From assembly GCA_902635975.1 (NCBI GenBank), contig CACPQC010000002.1:1-57033 (forward strand): a DNA stretch of 57,033 nucleotides, read 5' to 3'. Shown here in pieces: positions 47,687-54,573 of the stretch. Within the stretch, counting starts at the first letter, position 1. Each line of letters begins with the position of its first letter. Origin of the DNA: an uncultured Pelagibacteraceae bacterium. GTDB taxonomy: Bacteria > Pseudomonadota > Alphaproteobacteria > Pelagibacterales > Pelagibacteraceae. Below the pieces are notes generated by a model. That model saw only the letters and a program-made list of their open reading frames with translations, searched no databases and was not told where the DNA came from. The translations under genes were made by a program, and so were the position numbers.

Positions 47687-48620
47687 AGAAATTAAGATTT
47701 TGCTTTCTGCACCACGAGGTTTTTGTGCTGGCGTTGAAAGAGCGATCGAGATTGTGGAAAAAGCCTTAATTAAATTTGGATCACCAGTGTATGTTAGACA
47801 TGAGATAGTCCATAATAAATTTGTTGTGGACGATTTAAGAAAGAAAGGCGCAATATTTGTAGAAGAACTTGAGGAGATAGAGGATAAAACAAGACCTGTT
47901 ATCTTTTCAGCTCACGGTGTACCAAAAAAAATTCCCCTAGATGCTGAAAAATATAAAATGACATACATTGATGCAACTTGCCCGCTTGTTTCAAAAGTTC
48001 ATCGAGAAGCTGAAAATCTCCATAAGTCTAATTACCATTTAATTTTAATTGGACATGAAAATCACCCAGAAGTTATTGGAACGATGGGTCAATTACCTAA
48101 AGGAACAATTGATTTGATTCAAAATGAAGATGAAGCAAAAAATTACAAATTCGATAGCAAAAAAAATTTAGCTTTTGTCACTCAAACTACATTATCAGTT
48201 GATGATACTAAGGATATTATAAACATTTTAAAAGAAAGATTTCCAAATATTAAAGAACCACATAAAGAGGATATCTGTTATGCAACAACAAATAGGCAAA
48301 TGGCAGTTAAAAATATTGCAAAAGATTGTGATTTATTTCTTGTTATAGGAAGTAGGAATTCCTCAAATTCAGTAAGATTGGTTGAAGTAGCTAAAAAGTC
48401 TGGGTGTGATAATGCACAATTGATACATTCACAAAGTGAGATACCATATGAATTAATTGAAAATTGTAGTACGATAGGAATTTCTTCTGGCGCATCTGCA
48501 CCTGAAATATTAGTAAAAGATTTTATAAAAAATTTAAGGAAGAGGTTTAAAGTTTCAATAGATGAAATTGAAATTATTAAAGAAGATGTGGTTTTTAAAG
48601 TTCCAAATAAATTAAATTAA
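47676..48620 (+). CDS. ispH: 4-hydroxy-3-methylbut-2-enyl diphosphate reductase
   Basis: A 314-aa IspH. The three cluster Cys are in APRGFCAGVERAIEIVEKAL (N-terminal), DATCPLVSKVHREA, and EDICYATTNRQMAVK. The family His in FSAHGVP and GHENHPEVIG is also present. It performs the last MEP-pathway step to IPP and DMAPP. It directly follows blh, so isoprenoid supply is linked to retinal synthesis in one run. Abuts thrB without a gap. Confidence 0.97.
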   Translation: MKNKEIKILLSAPRGFCAGVERAIEIVEKALIKFGSPVYVRHEIVHNKFVVDDLRKKGAIFVEELEEIEDKTRPVIFSAHGVPKKIPLDAEKYKMTYIDATCPLVSKVHREAENLHKSNYHLILIGHENHPEVIGTMGQLPKGTIDLIQNEDEAKNYKFDSKKNLAFVTQTTLSVDDTKDIINILKERFPNIKEPHKEDICYATTNRQMAVKNIAKDCDLFLVIGSRNSSNSVRLVEVAKKSGCDNAQLIHSQSEIPYELIENCSTIGISSGASAPEILVKDFIKNLRKRFKVSIDEIEIIKEDVVFKVPNKLN

Positions 48621-49580
48621 ATGGCTGTTTACACTAAGATTAGTAAAAAGGATATTTCCTTAATTAATAAGAAATTTAACGTTGAAAATTTCAAAAGTTT
48701 TAAAGGTATTAAGCAAGGCATAGAAAACACAAATTATTTATTAAAATCAAAAAAAAATAAATTCATTCTCACAATTTTTGAAAAAAGAGTTTTAAAAAAA
48801 GAGATACCCTTTTTTATGAAGCTGATGGATCAATTAAGTTCTCTTAATATTATTTGCCCCAAACCTTTAAAAAATAGGAATGGGCATTTTTTAATTAAGC
48901 TTAAAAATAAAACTGCTTGTATTGTCTCGTTTTTAACGGGAAAAAGCAAAAAAAGTTTATCTCTCAAAAATTGTCACGATGTAGGAAAAACTGTTGCTTT
49001 AATGCACTTATCAACAAGAAAAATAAAGCTTTTTAGGAGTAATTCAATGGGTATTAAAAAACTTAAACCATTAATTAATAAAATTGAATTTAAATCAGAA
49101 TTTAAAAACTTAGAAAAATTTTTAAAAATTAACCTGCGAGAAATTAACAAAAATTGGCCTAAAAAATTGCCCCATGGAATTATTCATGGAGATTTATTTA
49201 TTGATAATATATTCTTTAAAAAAAATAATTTATCTGGAATTATTGATTTTTACTTTGCTGCAAATGACTACTTTATGTATGAGATAGCTATATGTGTAAA
49301 TGCGTTATGTTTTGATCAACTAAATTCAAAGTTTTATCTTAATAAAAAAAAAGTAAAAAGTCTCATCAAAGGATATGAAAAAATAAGAAAGCTATCAAAC
49401 AAGGAAAAAAAATCATTGAATATTTTATGTCGAGGCGCTGCATTAAGATACTTTCTTACTAGACTTTATGATTATACTAACACACCAAAAACTGCGCTGA
49501 TAAAAATTAAAAATCCTAGGGAATATTATCAAAAACTATTAATACACAACAAATTAAAAACTTATAAGGATTATTTATAA
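48621..49580 (+). CDS. thrB: Homoserine kinase (ThrB2/APH fold)
   Basis: A 319-aa kinase of the aminoglycoside phosphotransferase-like ThrB group typical of alphaproteobacteria. Visible are KGIKQGIENTNYLLKSKKNK (nucleotide loop), the catalytic PHGIIHGDLFIDNIFF (Asp in HGD), and the metal-binding GIIDFYFAANDYFMYEIAI. It phosphorylates homoserine before threonine synthase; thrC lies 1.5 kb away on the other strand. Order ispH-thrB-rnhA is common in alphaproteobacteria. Confidence 0.93.
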   Translation: MAVYTKISKKDISLINKKFNVENFKSFKGIKQGIENTNYLLKSKKNKFILTIFEKRVLKKEIPFFMKLMDQLSSLNIICPKPLKNRNGHFLIKLKNKTACIVSFLTGKSKKSLSLKNCHDVGKTVALMHLSTRKIKLFRSNSMGIKKLKPLINKIEFKSEFKNLEKFLKINLREINKNWPKKLPHGIIHGDLFIDNIFFKKNNLSGIIDFYFAANDYFMYEIAICVNALCFDQLNSKFYLNKKKVKSLIKGYEKIRKLSNKEKKSLNILCRGAALRYFLTRLYDYTNTPKTALIKIKNPREYYQKLLIHNKLKTYKDYL

Positions 49581-49583
49581 TTT

Positions 49584-50006
49584 ATGATTAAAATATATAC
49601 TGATGGTTCATGTATTGGTAATCCAGGTAAAGGTGGTTGGGCAGCAATAATATTAAACGATGGGAAAAAAACTAAAATTAAAGGCAAAAAAAATGACACT
49701 ACTAACAATCAGATGGAATTGCTTGCTCCAATAAAAGCTCTTAACGAAATTCCAAAAGGTAGCAAGGTTCAAATTTTTACAGACTCTAAATATGTTAAGT
49801 CTGGAATTACAGAATGGATACATAATTGGAAAAAAAATGGATGGAAAACTGCAAACAAAAAAGAGGTTCGTAATAAGGAGCTTTGGATAGAATTGGATCT
49901 TCTAAATAATGAATTTGAAATAAGTTGGAATTGGGTGAAAGCACATTCAACAAATGATTTAAATAATGAAGTAGATTTAATAGCTAAAGATGCTGCCAAC
50001 CTATAG
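49584..50006 (+). CDS. rnhA: Ribonuclease HI
   Basis: A 140-aa RNase HI. The four catalytic acids are in IYTDGSCIGNPGKGGWAAI (Asp), NNQMELLAPIKAL (Glu), QIFTDSKYV (Asp), and NNEVDLIAKDAA (Asp). The basic handle GITEWIHNWKKNGWKTANKK is present. It degrades RNA in RNA-DNA hybrids. The stop at 50004-50006 is followed after 2 nt by the GC-rich repeat copy A. Confidence 0.97.
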   Translation: MIKIYTDGSCIGNPGKGGWAAIILNDGKKTKIKGKKNDTTNNQMELLAPIKALNEIPKGSKVQIFTDSKYVKSGITEWIHNWKKNGWKTANKKEVRNKELWIELDLLNNEFEISWNWVKAHSTNDLNNEVDLIAKDAANL

Positions 50007-50008
50007 TT

Positions 50009-50034
50009 GGGGCACCTGGCAACAGAACGCCCCT
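50009..50034 (+). repeat. GC-rich direct repeat, copy A (GNRA-capped hairpin)
   Basis: The 21 bases from 50009 to 50029 recur exactly at 50571-50591, and 25 of 26 match through 50034. The core CTGGCAACAG folds as CTG-GCAA-CAG with a GNRA-type tetraloop, enclosed by GGGGC (50009-50013) and GCCCC (50029-50033). It is about two-thirds GC in a very AT-rich neighbourhood. No T-run follows, so it is not a standard terminator. Being both repeated and foldable, it could be a structured RNA element or an attachment site. Confidence 0.8.
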
Positions 50035-50078
50035 TAAAATCCTAAATCATCACTAAATTTTTTACGATTTTTGGATTA

Positions 50079-50100
50079 TTGGCGTTTAGGTGGCGTTATT
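50079..50100 (+). repeat. Direct repeat, copy B (TGGCGTT twice, 11-bp period)
   Basis: TGGCGTT occurs at 50080-50086 and 50091-50097, one helical turn apart. The 22-bp unit recurs at 50492-50513 with 19 matches; the three differences are all in the spacer. In the minus reading it ends the possible 37-aa ORF. Paired heptamers at an 11-bp period look like protein-binding sites. Confidence 0.75.
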
Positions 50101-50199
50101 ATTTTTGTACAAGAACTTATAAAGATAAGTATCTTTAAATTTTATTTTTACTTTTTTTTTTGGATATTTCTTTAAAATCTCTAATATAAATTTTTCCAT
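50086..50199 (-). CDS. Possible 37-aa Lys-rich small ORF
   Basis: This frame runs from the ATG at 50199 to a TAA at 50088-50086. A clear AAGGAG lies at 50215-50210, ten bases before the ATG, which is unusual in this window. The predicted peptide is short, basic (EILKKYPKKKVKIKFK) and has no motif I recognise. Its last codons lie inside repeat B. The 68-aa ORF is directly upstream on the same strand (44 nt away). Chance is a real alternative given the length. Confidence 0.35.
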   Translation of the reverse strand: MEKFILEILKKYPKKKVKIKFKDTYLYKFLYKNNNAT

Positions 50200-50242
50200 A
50201 AAATCATTTCTCCTTTATAATTTGAATGTGGAAAGATATTTG

Positions 50243-50449
50243 CTATTTTTTTTTGCTCCAAGGCCAATCTCCTATTTCACCCTTGTCTTCTTTTTCCATT
50301 CTTTTAGAACCAGAAATTAACAATATAATACCCACAACAAAACATATAACACCAAAATATGCCGGTATATCAAACATAACTTTAAGCAAATAAAAAATAA
50401 TACATACCGCAATAAAGAAACCTGCGTAAATAACTTCACCCATTTTCAT
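50243..50449 (-). CDS. Small two-helix membrane protein of unknown function
   Basis: A 68-aa ORF with two hydrophobic segments (about 6-24, VIYAGFFIAVCIIFYLLKV, and about 30-46, FGVICFVVGIILLISG), followed by a charged tail ending GDWPWSKKK. No family is recognised. A second ATG two codons in may be the start; neither has a good Shine-Dalgarno. It is the only protein of note between the paired repeats A/B and B'/A'. Its base composition is similar to its neighbours. Confidence 0.65.
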   Translation of the reverse strand: MKMGEVIYAGFFIAVCIIFYLLKVMFDIPAYFGVICFVVGIILLISGSKRMEKEDKGEIGDWPWSKKK

Positions 50450-50491
50450 GGATAAACATTATCAAATTTTTTATTAAATAACGACTAGATT

Positions 50492-50513
50492 TTGGCGTTC
50501 TAGTGGCGTTATT
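50492..50513 (+). repeat. Direct repeat, copy B' (TGGCGTT twice, 11-bp period)
   Basis: This copy has TGGCGTT at 50493-50499 and 50504-50510, the same 11-bp period as copy B, and 19 of 22 bases match. It lies upstream of the 68-aa ORF start, so it could be a control site for that gene. The orientation is the same as copy B. Confidence 0.75.
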
Positions 50514-50570
50514 TAAGTGAAAAATTTATACTTTTAATTTAAATGATTCACGAATAATGTTACAAAGTTC

Positions 50571-50596
50571 GGGGCACCTGGCAACAGAACGGCCCT
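50571..50596 (+). repeat. GC-rich direct repeat, copy A'
   Basis: This is the second copy of the 26-nt repeat, in the same orientation as copy A. It keeps the CTG-GCAA-CAG core. The single mismatch (C to G at 50592) shifts the outer stem to GGGC (50572-50575) with GCCC (50592-50595), so pairing survives. It ends 2 bases from the prx stop on the other strand. Confidence 0.8.
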
Positions 50597-50598
50597 AC

Positions 50599-51087
50599 CT
50601 AGATTAGATTGTTTAATAAGTTCTCTGCTGAAGTTAAACCACATTCTTTAGTTTCTTTTTCAACATGAATATTAACAATTGTAAAATTTTCAATCACCAT
50701 TAAATAACGATTTGATCTAATACCCATCCCTTTTGCATTTCGATCAACTTCTGCTCCAATTGCTTTAGTAAATAACAAATACGGATCAGATAACATTTTT
50801 ATTTTATCTCCAGTATTATTAATCTCTCCCCAGCCATGCATCACATAAGGATCATTTACTGATAAACAAAATATATTTTTTATTCCTTTTGCTTTAATTT
50901 TATCTGCATTTGCAACAAAACCTGGCAGGTGGAGTTTGGAGCAAGTTGATGTAAATGCACCAGGTAAACCAAACAAAACAATTTTACCATTACCAATAGT
51001 TTCTCTTAGTTTACTTTTTTGAGGTTCTCCATCAACAAGTTGAAAAATCTCTGTATCTGGCAGTTGATCTTTTATTTTAATTTTCAT
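50599..51087 (-). CDS. Peroxiredoxin (Prx5-type, thiol-dependent)
   Basis: A 162-aa peroxiredoxin. The active-site block is LPGAFTSTCSKLHLPGFVANA with peroxidatic Cys49, matching the Prx5/hybrid group (PGAFTPTCS-x-x-HLPGF), and SVNDPYVMHGWGE and DPYLLFTKAIGAEVDR are typical. Further cysteines near the C-terminus (CGLTSAENLL) may serve as resolving Cys. It reduces H2O2 and alkyl peroxides. Start overlaps the thrC stop by 4 nt (ATGA), so it is co-transcribed with thrC. Confidence 0.93.
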   Translation of the reverse strand: MKIKIKDQLPDTEIFQLVDGEPQKSKLRETIGNGKIVLFGLPGAFTSTCSKLHLPGFVANADKIKAKGIKNIFCLSVNDPYVMHGWGEINNTGDKIKMLSDPYLLFTKAIGAEVDRNAKGMGIRSNRYLMVIENFTIVNIHVEKETKECGLTSAENLLNNLI

Positions 51088-52457
51088 ATCGAATTCATTA
51101 TATATTTTTTAACTTCTGTAATATCGTTAGAAAGAAGTTTAAATTTTTCTTTTCTGTCATTAACATACTTTAGACTATTTGGTAAATTTTCGGTTTTTGA
51201 TATCGCATCCTCTATTGCTTTTGGAAATTTGCATGGGTGTGCAGTTGATAATACGACACAATTTTTTTCTAATCCTAGTTTTCTCACAGCGCCAATGCCT
51301 ACTGCAGTATGTGGATCTACTACCACCTGATGCTCATCATTAATTATCTTTATCATTTCAACAGTCTCATTTTCATCAAGCATTTCGGATACAAAATTCT
51401 TTTTAATTTTATCTAGATCGTTTTTATCGATTTTATAAGTATTATTTTTTATTTCAGCCATTACATCTTTTGTAACTTCTGAGTTACAATTTTTTACGTC
51501 ATATAAAAGCCTTTCGAAATTACTTGCTATTTGTATATCCATACTTGGTGTATTTGTTTCCTCAACTTTCTTTTGATTGTAATCACCATCAGAAATAGCT
51601 CTGTGAAGTATGTCATTTTTATTTGTTGCTACGATTAATCTATCAATTGGAAGACCTAGTTTTTTTGCCAAGTAACCTGCGTAAATATCACCAAAGTTTC
51701 CTGTTGGAACAGAAAAAGACAAAGGTTGACCATTTCCAACTTTAAAGTAAGCATAAAAATAATATACTGATTGAGCAACAATTCTTGCCCAATTAATTGA
51801 ATTTACACCAGACATATTTATTGATTTAGAAAATTTTTCGTCGCTAAACATTGATTTTACTAAATTTTGGCAATCATCAAAATTTCCCTCAACTGCAATA
51901 TTAAATACATTGCTCTCTTCATGTATGGTCATAAGTTTTCTTTGCACTGGTGAGATTTTATTATTTGGATGTAATACAAATACATTCAAATTTGCTTTTC
52001 CTTTTAAGGCGTCTATAGCAGCTGCACCAGTGTCGCCTGAAGTTGCCACTATTATATTAATTTTTTTTTGATCACGTGTTAAATGATATTGGTAAAAATT
52101 ACCTATTAGTTGCATAGCTATATCTTTGAAAGCGAGTGTAGGGCCATGAAATAGCTCTAAAACTTTTAAATTTCCCAAATCTGATATTTTTACAACATCT
52201 TTAGATCTGAAATTTGTGTATGATTTTGAAATCATAGAGATTAAGATATCTTTTGACATGAAATCCCCTATGAACGGATAAATTATTTCAACTGCCAAAT
52301 CATTGTAACTAAGGTTTTTTAAATTATCTAATTCCTCTTTTTTAAATTTTTTAATTGATTGAGGTACGAATAGCCCACCGTCATCCGCTAAACCTTTAAG
52401 AAAAACGTCCCTAAAAGTAAAACTTTTCTGATTATTTCTTGTGCTGATGTAGTTCAT
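51084..52457 (-). CDS. thrC: Threonine synthase
   Basis: A 457-aa PLP enzyme of the long bacterial/yeast ThrC group. The N-terminal block MNYISTRNNQKSFTFRDVFL, the Schiff-base Lys111 in HGPTLAFKDIAMQLIG, and the phosphate loop VATSGDTGAAAI are visible, as is VPTGNFGDIYAGYLA. It converts phosphohomoserine to threonine. The start abuts the surf1 stop without a gap. It partners with thrB, which lies on the opposite strand across the repeat island. Confidence 0.97.
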   Translation of the reverse strand: MNYISTRNNQKSFTFRDVFLKGLADDGGLFVPQSIKKFKKEELDNLKNLSYNDLAVEIIYPFIGDFMSKDILISMISKSYTNFRSKDVVKISDLGNLKVLELFHGPTLAFKDIAMQLIGNFYQYHLTRDQKKINIIVATSGDTGAAAIDALKGKANLNVFVLHPNNKISPVQRKLMTIHEESNVFNIAVEGNFDDCQNLVKSMFSDEKFSKSINMSGVNSINWARIVAQSVYYFYAYFKVGNGQPLSFSVPTGNFGDIYAGYLAKKLGLPIDRLIVATNKNDILHRAISDGDYNQKKVEETNTPSMDIQIASNFERLLYDVKNCNSEVTKDVMAEIKNNTYKIDKNDLDKIKKNFVSEMLDENETVEMIKIINDEHQVVVDPHTAVGIGAVRKLGLEKNCVVLSTAHPCKFPKAIEDAISKTENLPNSLKYVNDRKEKFKLLSNDITEVKKYIMNSI

Positions 52458-53111
52458 TTAGTAATTTTTTTTTCTAAAATATAGATATAGCAAAAAAATT
52501 GAAATCGCTAATGAAAACCATGTCATTGCATATTTTTTATGATTATTAGAAATATCAGCAGTAATTTTTATTGGTCTTGGAAATTGATAATTTCCATCTA
52601 AATATATTATGTACTTAGAAAACTTTTTACCAGTAAATTTAAAAATATCTTCCCTATTTAAACTAAACCAGTAATTTTCTTTAATATCATTATCTGGTTT
52701 AAATATATTTTTTCTTCCTTGTGTTTTAATAGTTCCAAATATGTTATTTTGGTCCAATATATTTATCTCAGGCATATTTTTTTTTTCAAATGGTATCCAT
52801 CCTCTATTAAGTAAATAGTTTTCGCCATTAATAATAATTGGATTAAAAACTTCAAACCCAGGTGTTCCAGAGTCATTTAAATTATATAAGTAAATTTGTT
52901 TCTCAAAATCAACACTGCCCGACGTTTTAATTTTGAGATAATTTTTTTGATTAGATTGTGAAAGTTGAACTGGAGGATTTTTTAAAGAATTTTCAATTTC
53001 TAAAATGAGATTATTCTTCCAATTCAGACGAATTATCTGCCAAGTTCCTAACGCTATAAAAACAAATATAAAGAATATTATAAAAACTGAAAATAAAAAT
53101 TTATGTTTCAA
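52458..53111 (-). CDS. SURF1-family cytochrome oxidase assembly protein
   Basis: A 217-aa protein with a TTG start 9 nt after coxC. It has an N-terminal transmembrane helix (FLFSVFIIFFIFVFIALGTWQ) carrying the family GTWQIIRLNWK, the mid-protein GTPGFEVFNPIIINGENYLLNRGWIP, and a C-terminal helix after the conserved NNHKKYAMTWFSLA. SURF1 inserts or delivers heme a to oxidase subunit I. It closes the cox block and precedes thrC. Confidence 0.93.
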   Translation of the reverse strand: MKHKFLFSVFIIFFIFVFIALGTWQIIRLNWKNNLILEIENSLKNPPVQLSQSNQKNYLKIKTSGSVDFEKQIYLYNLNDSGTPGFEVFNPIIINGENYLLNRGWIPFEKKNMPEINILDQNNIFGTIKTQGRKNIFKPDNDIKENYWFSLNREDIFKFTGKKFSKYIIYLDGNYQFPRPIKITADISNNHKKYAMTWFSLAISIFLLYLYFRKKNY

Positions 53112-53120
53112 GGTTCAAAA

Positions 53121-53909
53121 TTAGCTTCCCCAAATATATATCGCAGCAAATAAGAATAGCCATACTACGTCAACAAAGTGCCAATACCATGCTGCCGCCT
53201 CAAAACCAAAGTGGTGATCTTTGTTAAAATGACCCAGCTTTCCTCTCCACAAACATACAGCCAAGAATATTGTACCTACAATCACATGAAAACCATGAAA
53301 TCCTGTTGCCATATAAAATACTGATCCGTAGATATGATCTGAAAAAGCAAATGTTGCATGATGATATTCGTAAGCCTGGAGTGCTGTAAAACAGACACCT
53401 AGAATAACCGTTAACACTAATCCTTGAATAAAACTTTTTCTATCATTCTCAAGAAGTGCATGATGTGACCATGTTACAGTAGTTCCAGACAATAAAAGCA
53501 CCAAAGTATTTATTAATGGAATATCCCAAGGGTCAAAAGTTTTAATATCTTTTGGTGGCCATACACTTCCAACAAATTCATTTGGAAAAAGACTTACATC
53601 AAAGTATGCCCAAAACCAAGCAACAAAAAACATAACCTCAGAGGCGATAAATAGAGTCATTCCGTATCGATGATGTATTTGAACTACAGGTGTGTGATGT
53701 CCTTGATGTTCCGCCTCAATGACAACATCCCTAAACCACATGTATGCACCATAAATTAAAAGTGCAAGACCCAAATACATTCCCCAAGAAACGTCCGAGT
53801 GCATATAATAAACTGAACCTAAGGCTAGAACCAAACAAGAAAATGATACATATATTGGCCAAGGGCTTGGGTCAACAAGGTGATAATCGTGTTTTTTTTC
53901 AGCTGACAT
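53121..53909 (-). CDS. coxC: Cytochrome c oxidase subunit III
   Basis: A 262-aa polytopic subunit with seven helices. The segments HHRYGMTLFIASEVMFFVAWFWAYF, HATFAFSDHIYGSVFYMATGFHG, and the terminal WYWHFVDVVWLFLFAAIYIWG are typical of aa3 oxidases. It stabilises the catalytic core and binds lipids. It lies between cox11 (8-nt gap) and surf1 in the oxidase assembly run. Confidence 0.97.
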   Translation of the reverse strand: MSAEKKHDYHLVDPSPWPIYVSFSCLVLALGSVYYMHSDVSWGMYLGLALLIYGAYMWFRDVVIEAEHQGHHTPVVQIHHRYGMTLFIASEVMFFVAWFWAYFDVSLFPNEFVGSVWPPKDIKTFDPWDIPLINTLVLLLSGTTVTWSHHALLENDRKSFIQGLVLTVILGVCFTALQAYEYHHATFAFSDHIYGSVFYMATGFHGFHVIVGTIFLAVCLWRGKLGHFNKDHHFGFEAAAWYWHFVDVVWLFLFAAIYIWGS

Positions 53910-53917
53910 ATTTTAAA

Positions 53918-54451
53918 TTATGATTGTTTATAATAATCTGTCGAGAAAAAAGTATATGACATAGTCACATCTTCTAAATTTTTTACAGTTGCGTCATTAA
54001 CCATCTCTGGATCCAAATAGAAAGTCATAACATAGGTAGCTTTTTCTCCAGCTTTTAGTTCTTGTTTCTCAAAACAAAAGCAACCTAATTTACTGTAATA
54101 TTTTCCAAAACTTGAAGGTGACACATTAAAACTTGCAACTCCTGCTGTAGGTTCGTCACTATAATTTAAAACTTCAAACTCTATTTTGTTGACTTGACCT
54201 ACTTTAACATCCATCACATTTTTTTTAGCTTTAAAGTCCCATGGCAAATTATTCACATTAGTGTCAAACCTAACACTTACTACTTTATCTAAAACAATTT
54301 TTGGGGCATTATTAGCAACTTGTGTTGTTCCTCCAAAGCCTGTTACTCTGCAGAAAATTTCATAAAGTGGTACAGAGGCATAAGACAAACCCAACATTAA
54401 AACAAAAATGCCAGCAAGAACTAATGGGGTTAATTTTTTTTTCTCAATCAT
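53918..54451 (-). CDS. ctaG: Cytochrome c oxidase assembly protein CtaG/Cox11
   Basis: A 177-aa copper chaperone. One N-terminal transmembrane helix is followed by PLYEIFCRVTGFGGTTQVA, and the copper-binding CFCFEKQEL pair lies near residue 125. The late MTFYLDPEM segment is typical. It delivers Cu(B) to subunit I. Its ATG overlaps the stop of the 41-aa ORF (ATGA). Confidence 0.95.
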   Translation of the reverse strand: MIEKKKLTPLVLAGIFVLMLGLSYASVPLYEIFCRVTGFGGTTQVANNAPKIVLDKVVSVRFDTNVNNLPWDFKAKKNVMDVKVGQVNKIEFEVLNYSDEPTAGVASFNVSPSSFGKYYSKLGCFCFEKQELKAGEKATYVMTFYLDPEMVNDATVKNLEDVTMSYTFFSTDYYKQS

Positions 54452-54573
54452 ATAGATCTATCAAATACTCCTGTGTTATATAGGGTAAATAAGAAAAGAA
54501 AAATCATAAATGCAATTATTGCTACAGCTGTAATAATGTTTTTTCTTTTTGTTCTTTTATCTGGCGTAATCAT
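54448..54573 (-). CDS. 41-aa single-helix membrane ORF coupled to ctaB and ctaG
   Basis: On the minus strand an ATG at 54573-54571 opens a 41-codon frame ending at TGA 54450-54448. Its start overlaps the ctaB stop (ATGA) and its stop overlaps the ctaG start (ATGA), so it is coupled on both sides. It has a basic N-terminus (MITPDKRTKRKN) then one hydrophobic helix (IITAVAIIAFMIFLFLFTL) and a short tail. The double ATGA overlap makes it very likely to be translated. I recall short ORFs near this place in other alphaproteobacterial oxidase operons but cannot verify homology. A small oxidase subunit or assembly factor is the best guess. Confidence 0.85.
   Translation of the reverse strand: MITPDKRTKRKNIITAVAIIAFMIFLFLFTLYNTGVFDRSI

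Noticed and set aside
50079..50100. Integron attC-like site around the GTTA segments
   Set aside because: No paired core sites with an inverse-complement arrangement and no integrase gene nearby.
50009..50596. The GC-rich repeats as parts of a two-piece alphaproteobacterial tmRNA, or of RNase P RNA
   Set aside because: The CTGGCAACAG hairpin is reminiscent of small stem-loops in such RNAs, but I find no tRNA-like acceptor end, no T-arm and no tag reading frame, and there are two copies. A cmscan with RF01849 and bacterial RNase P models would settle it.
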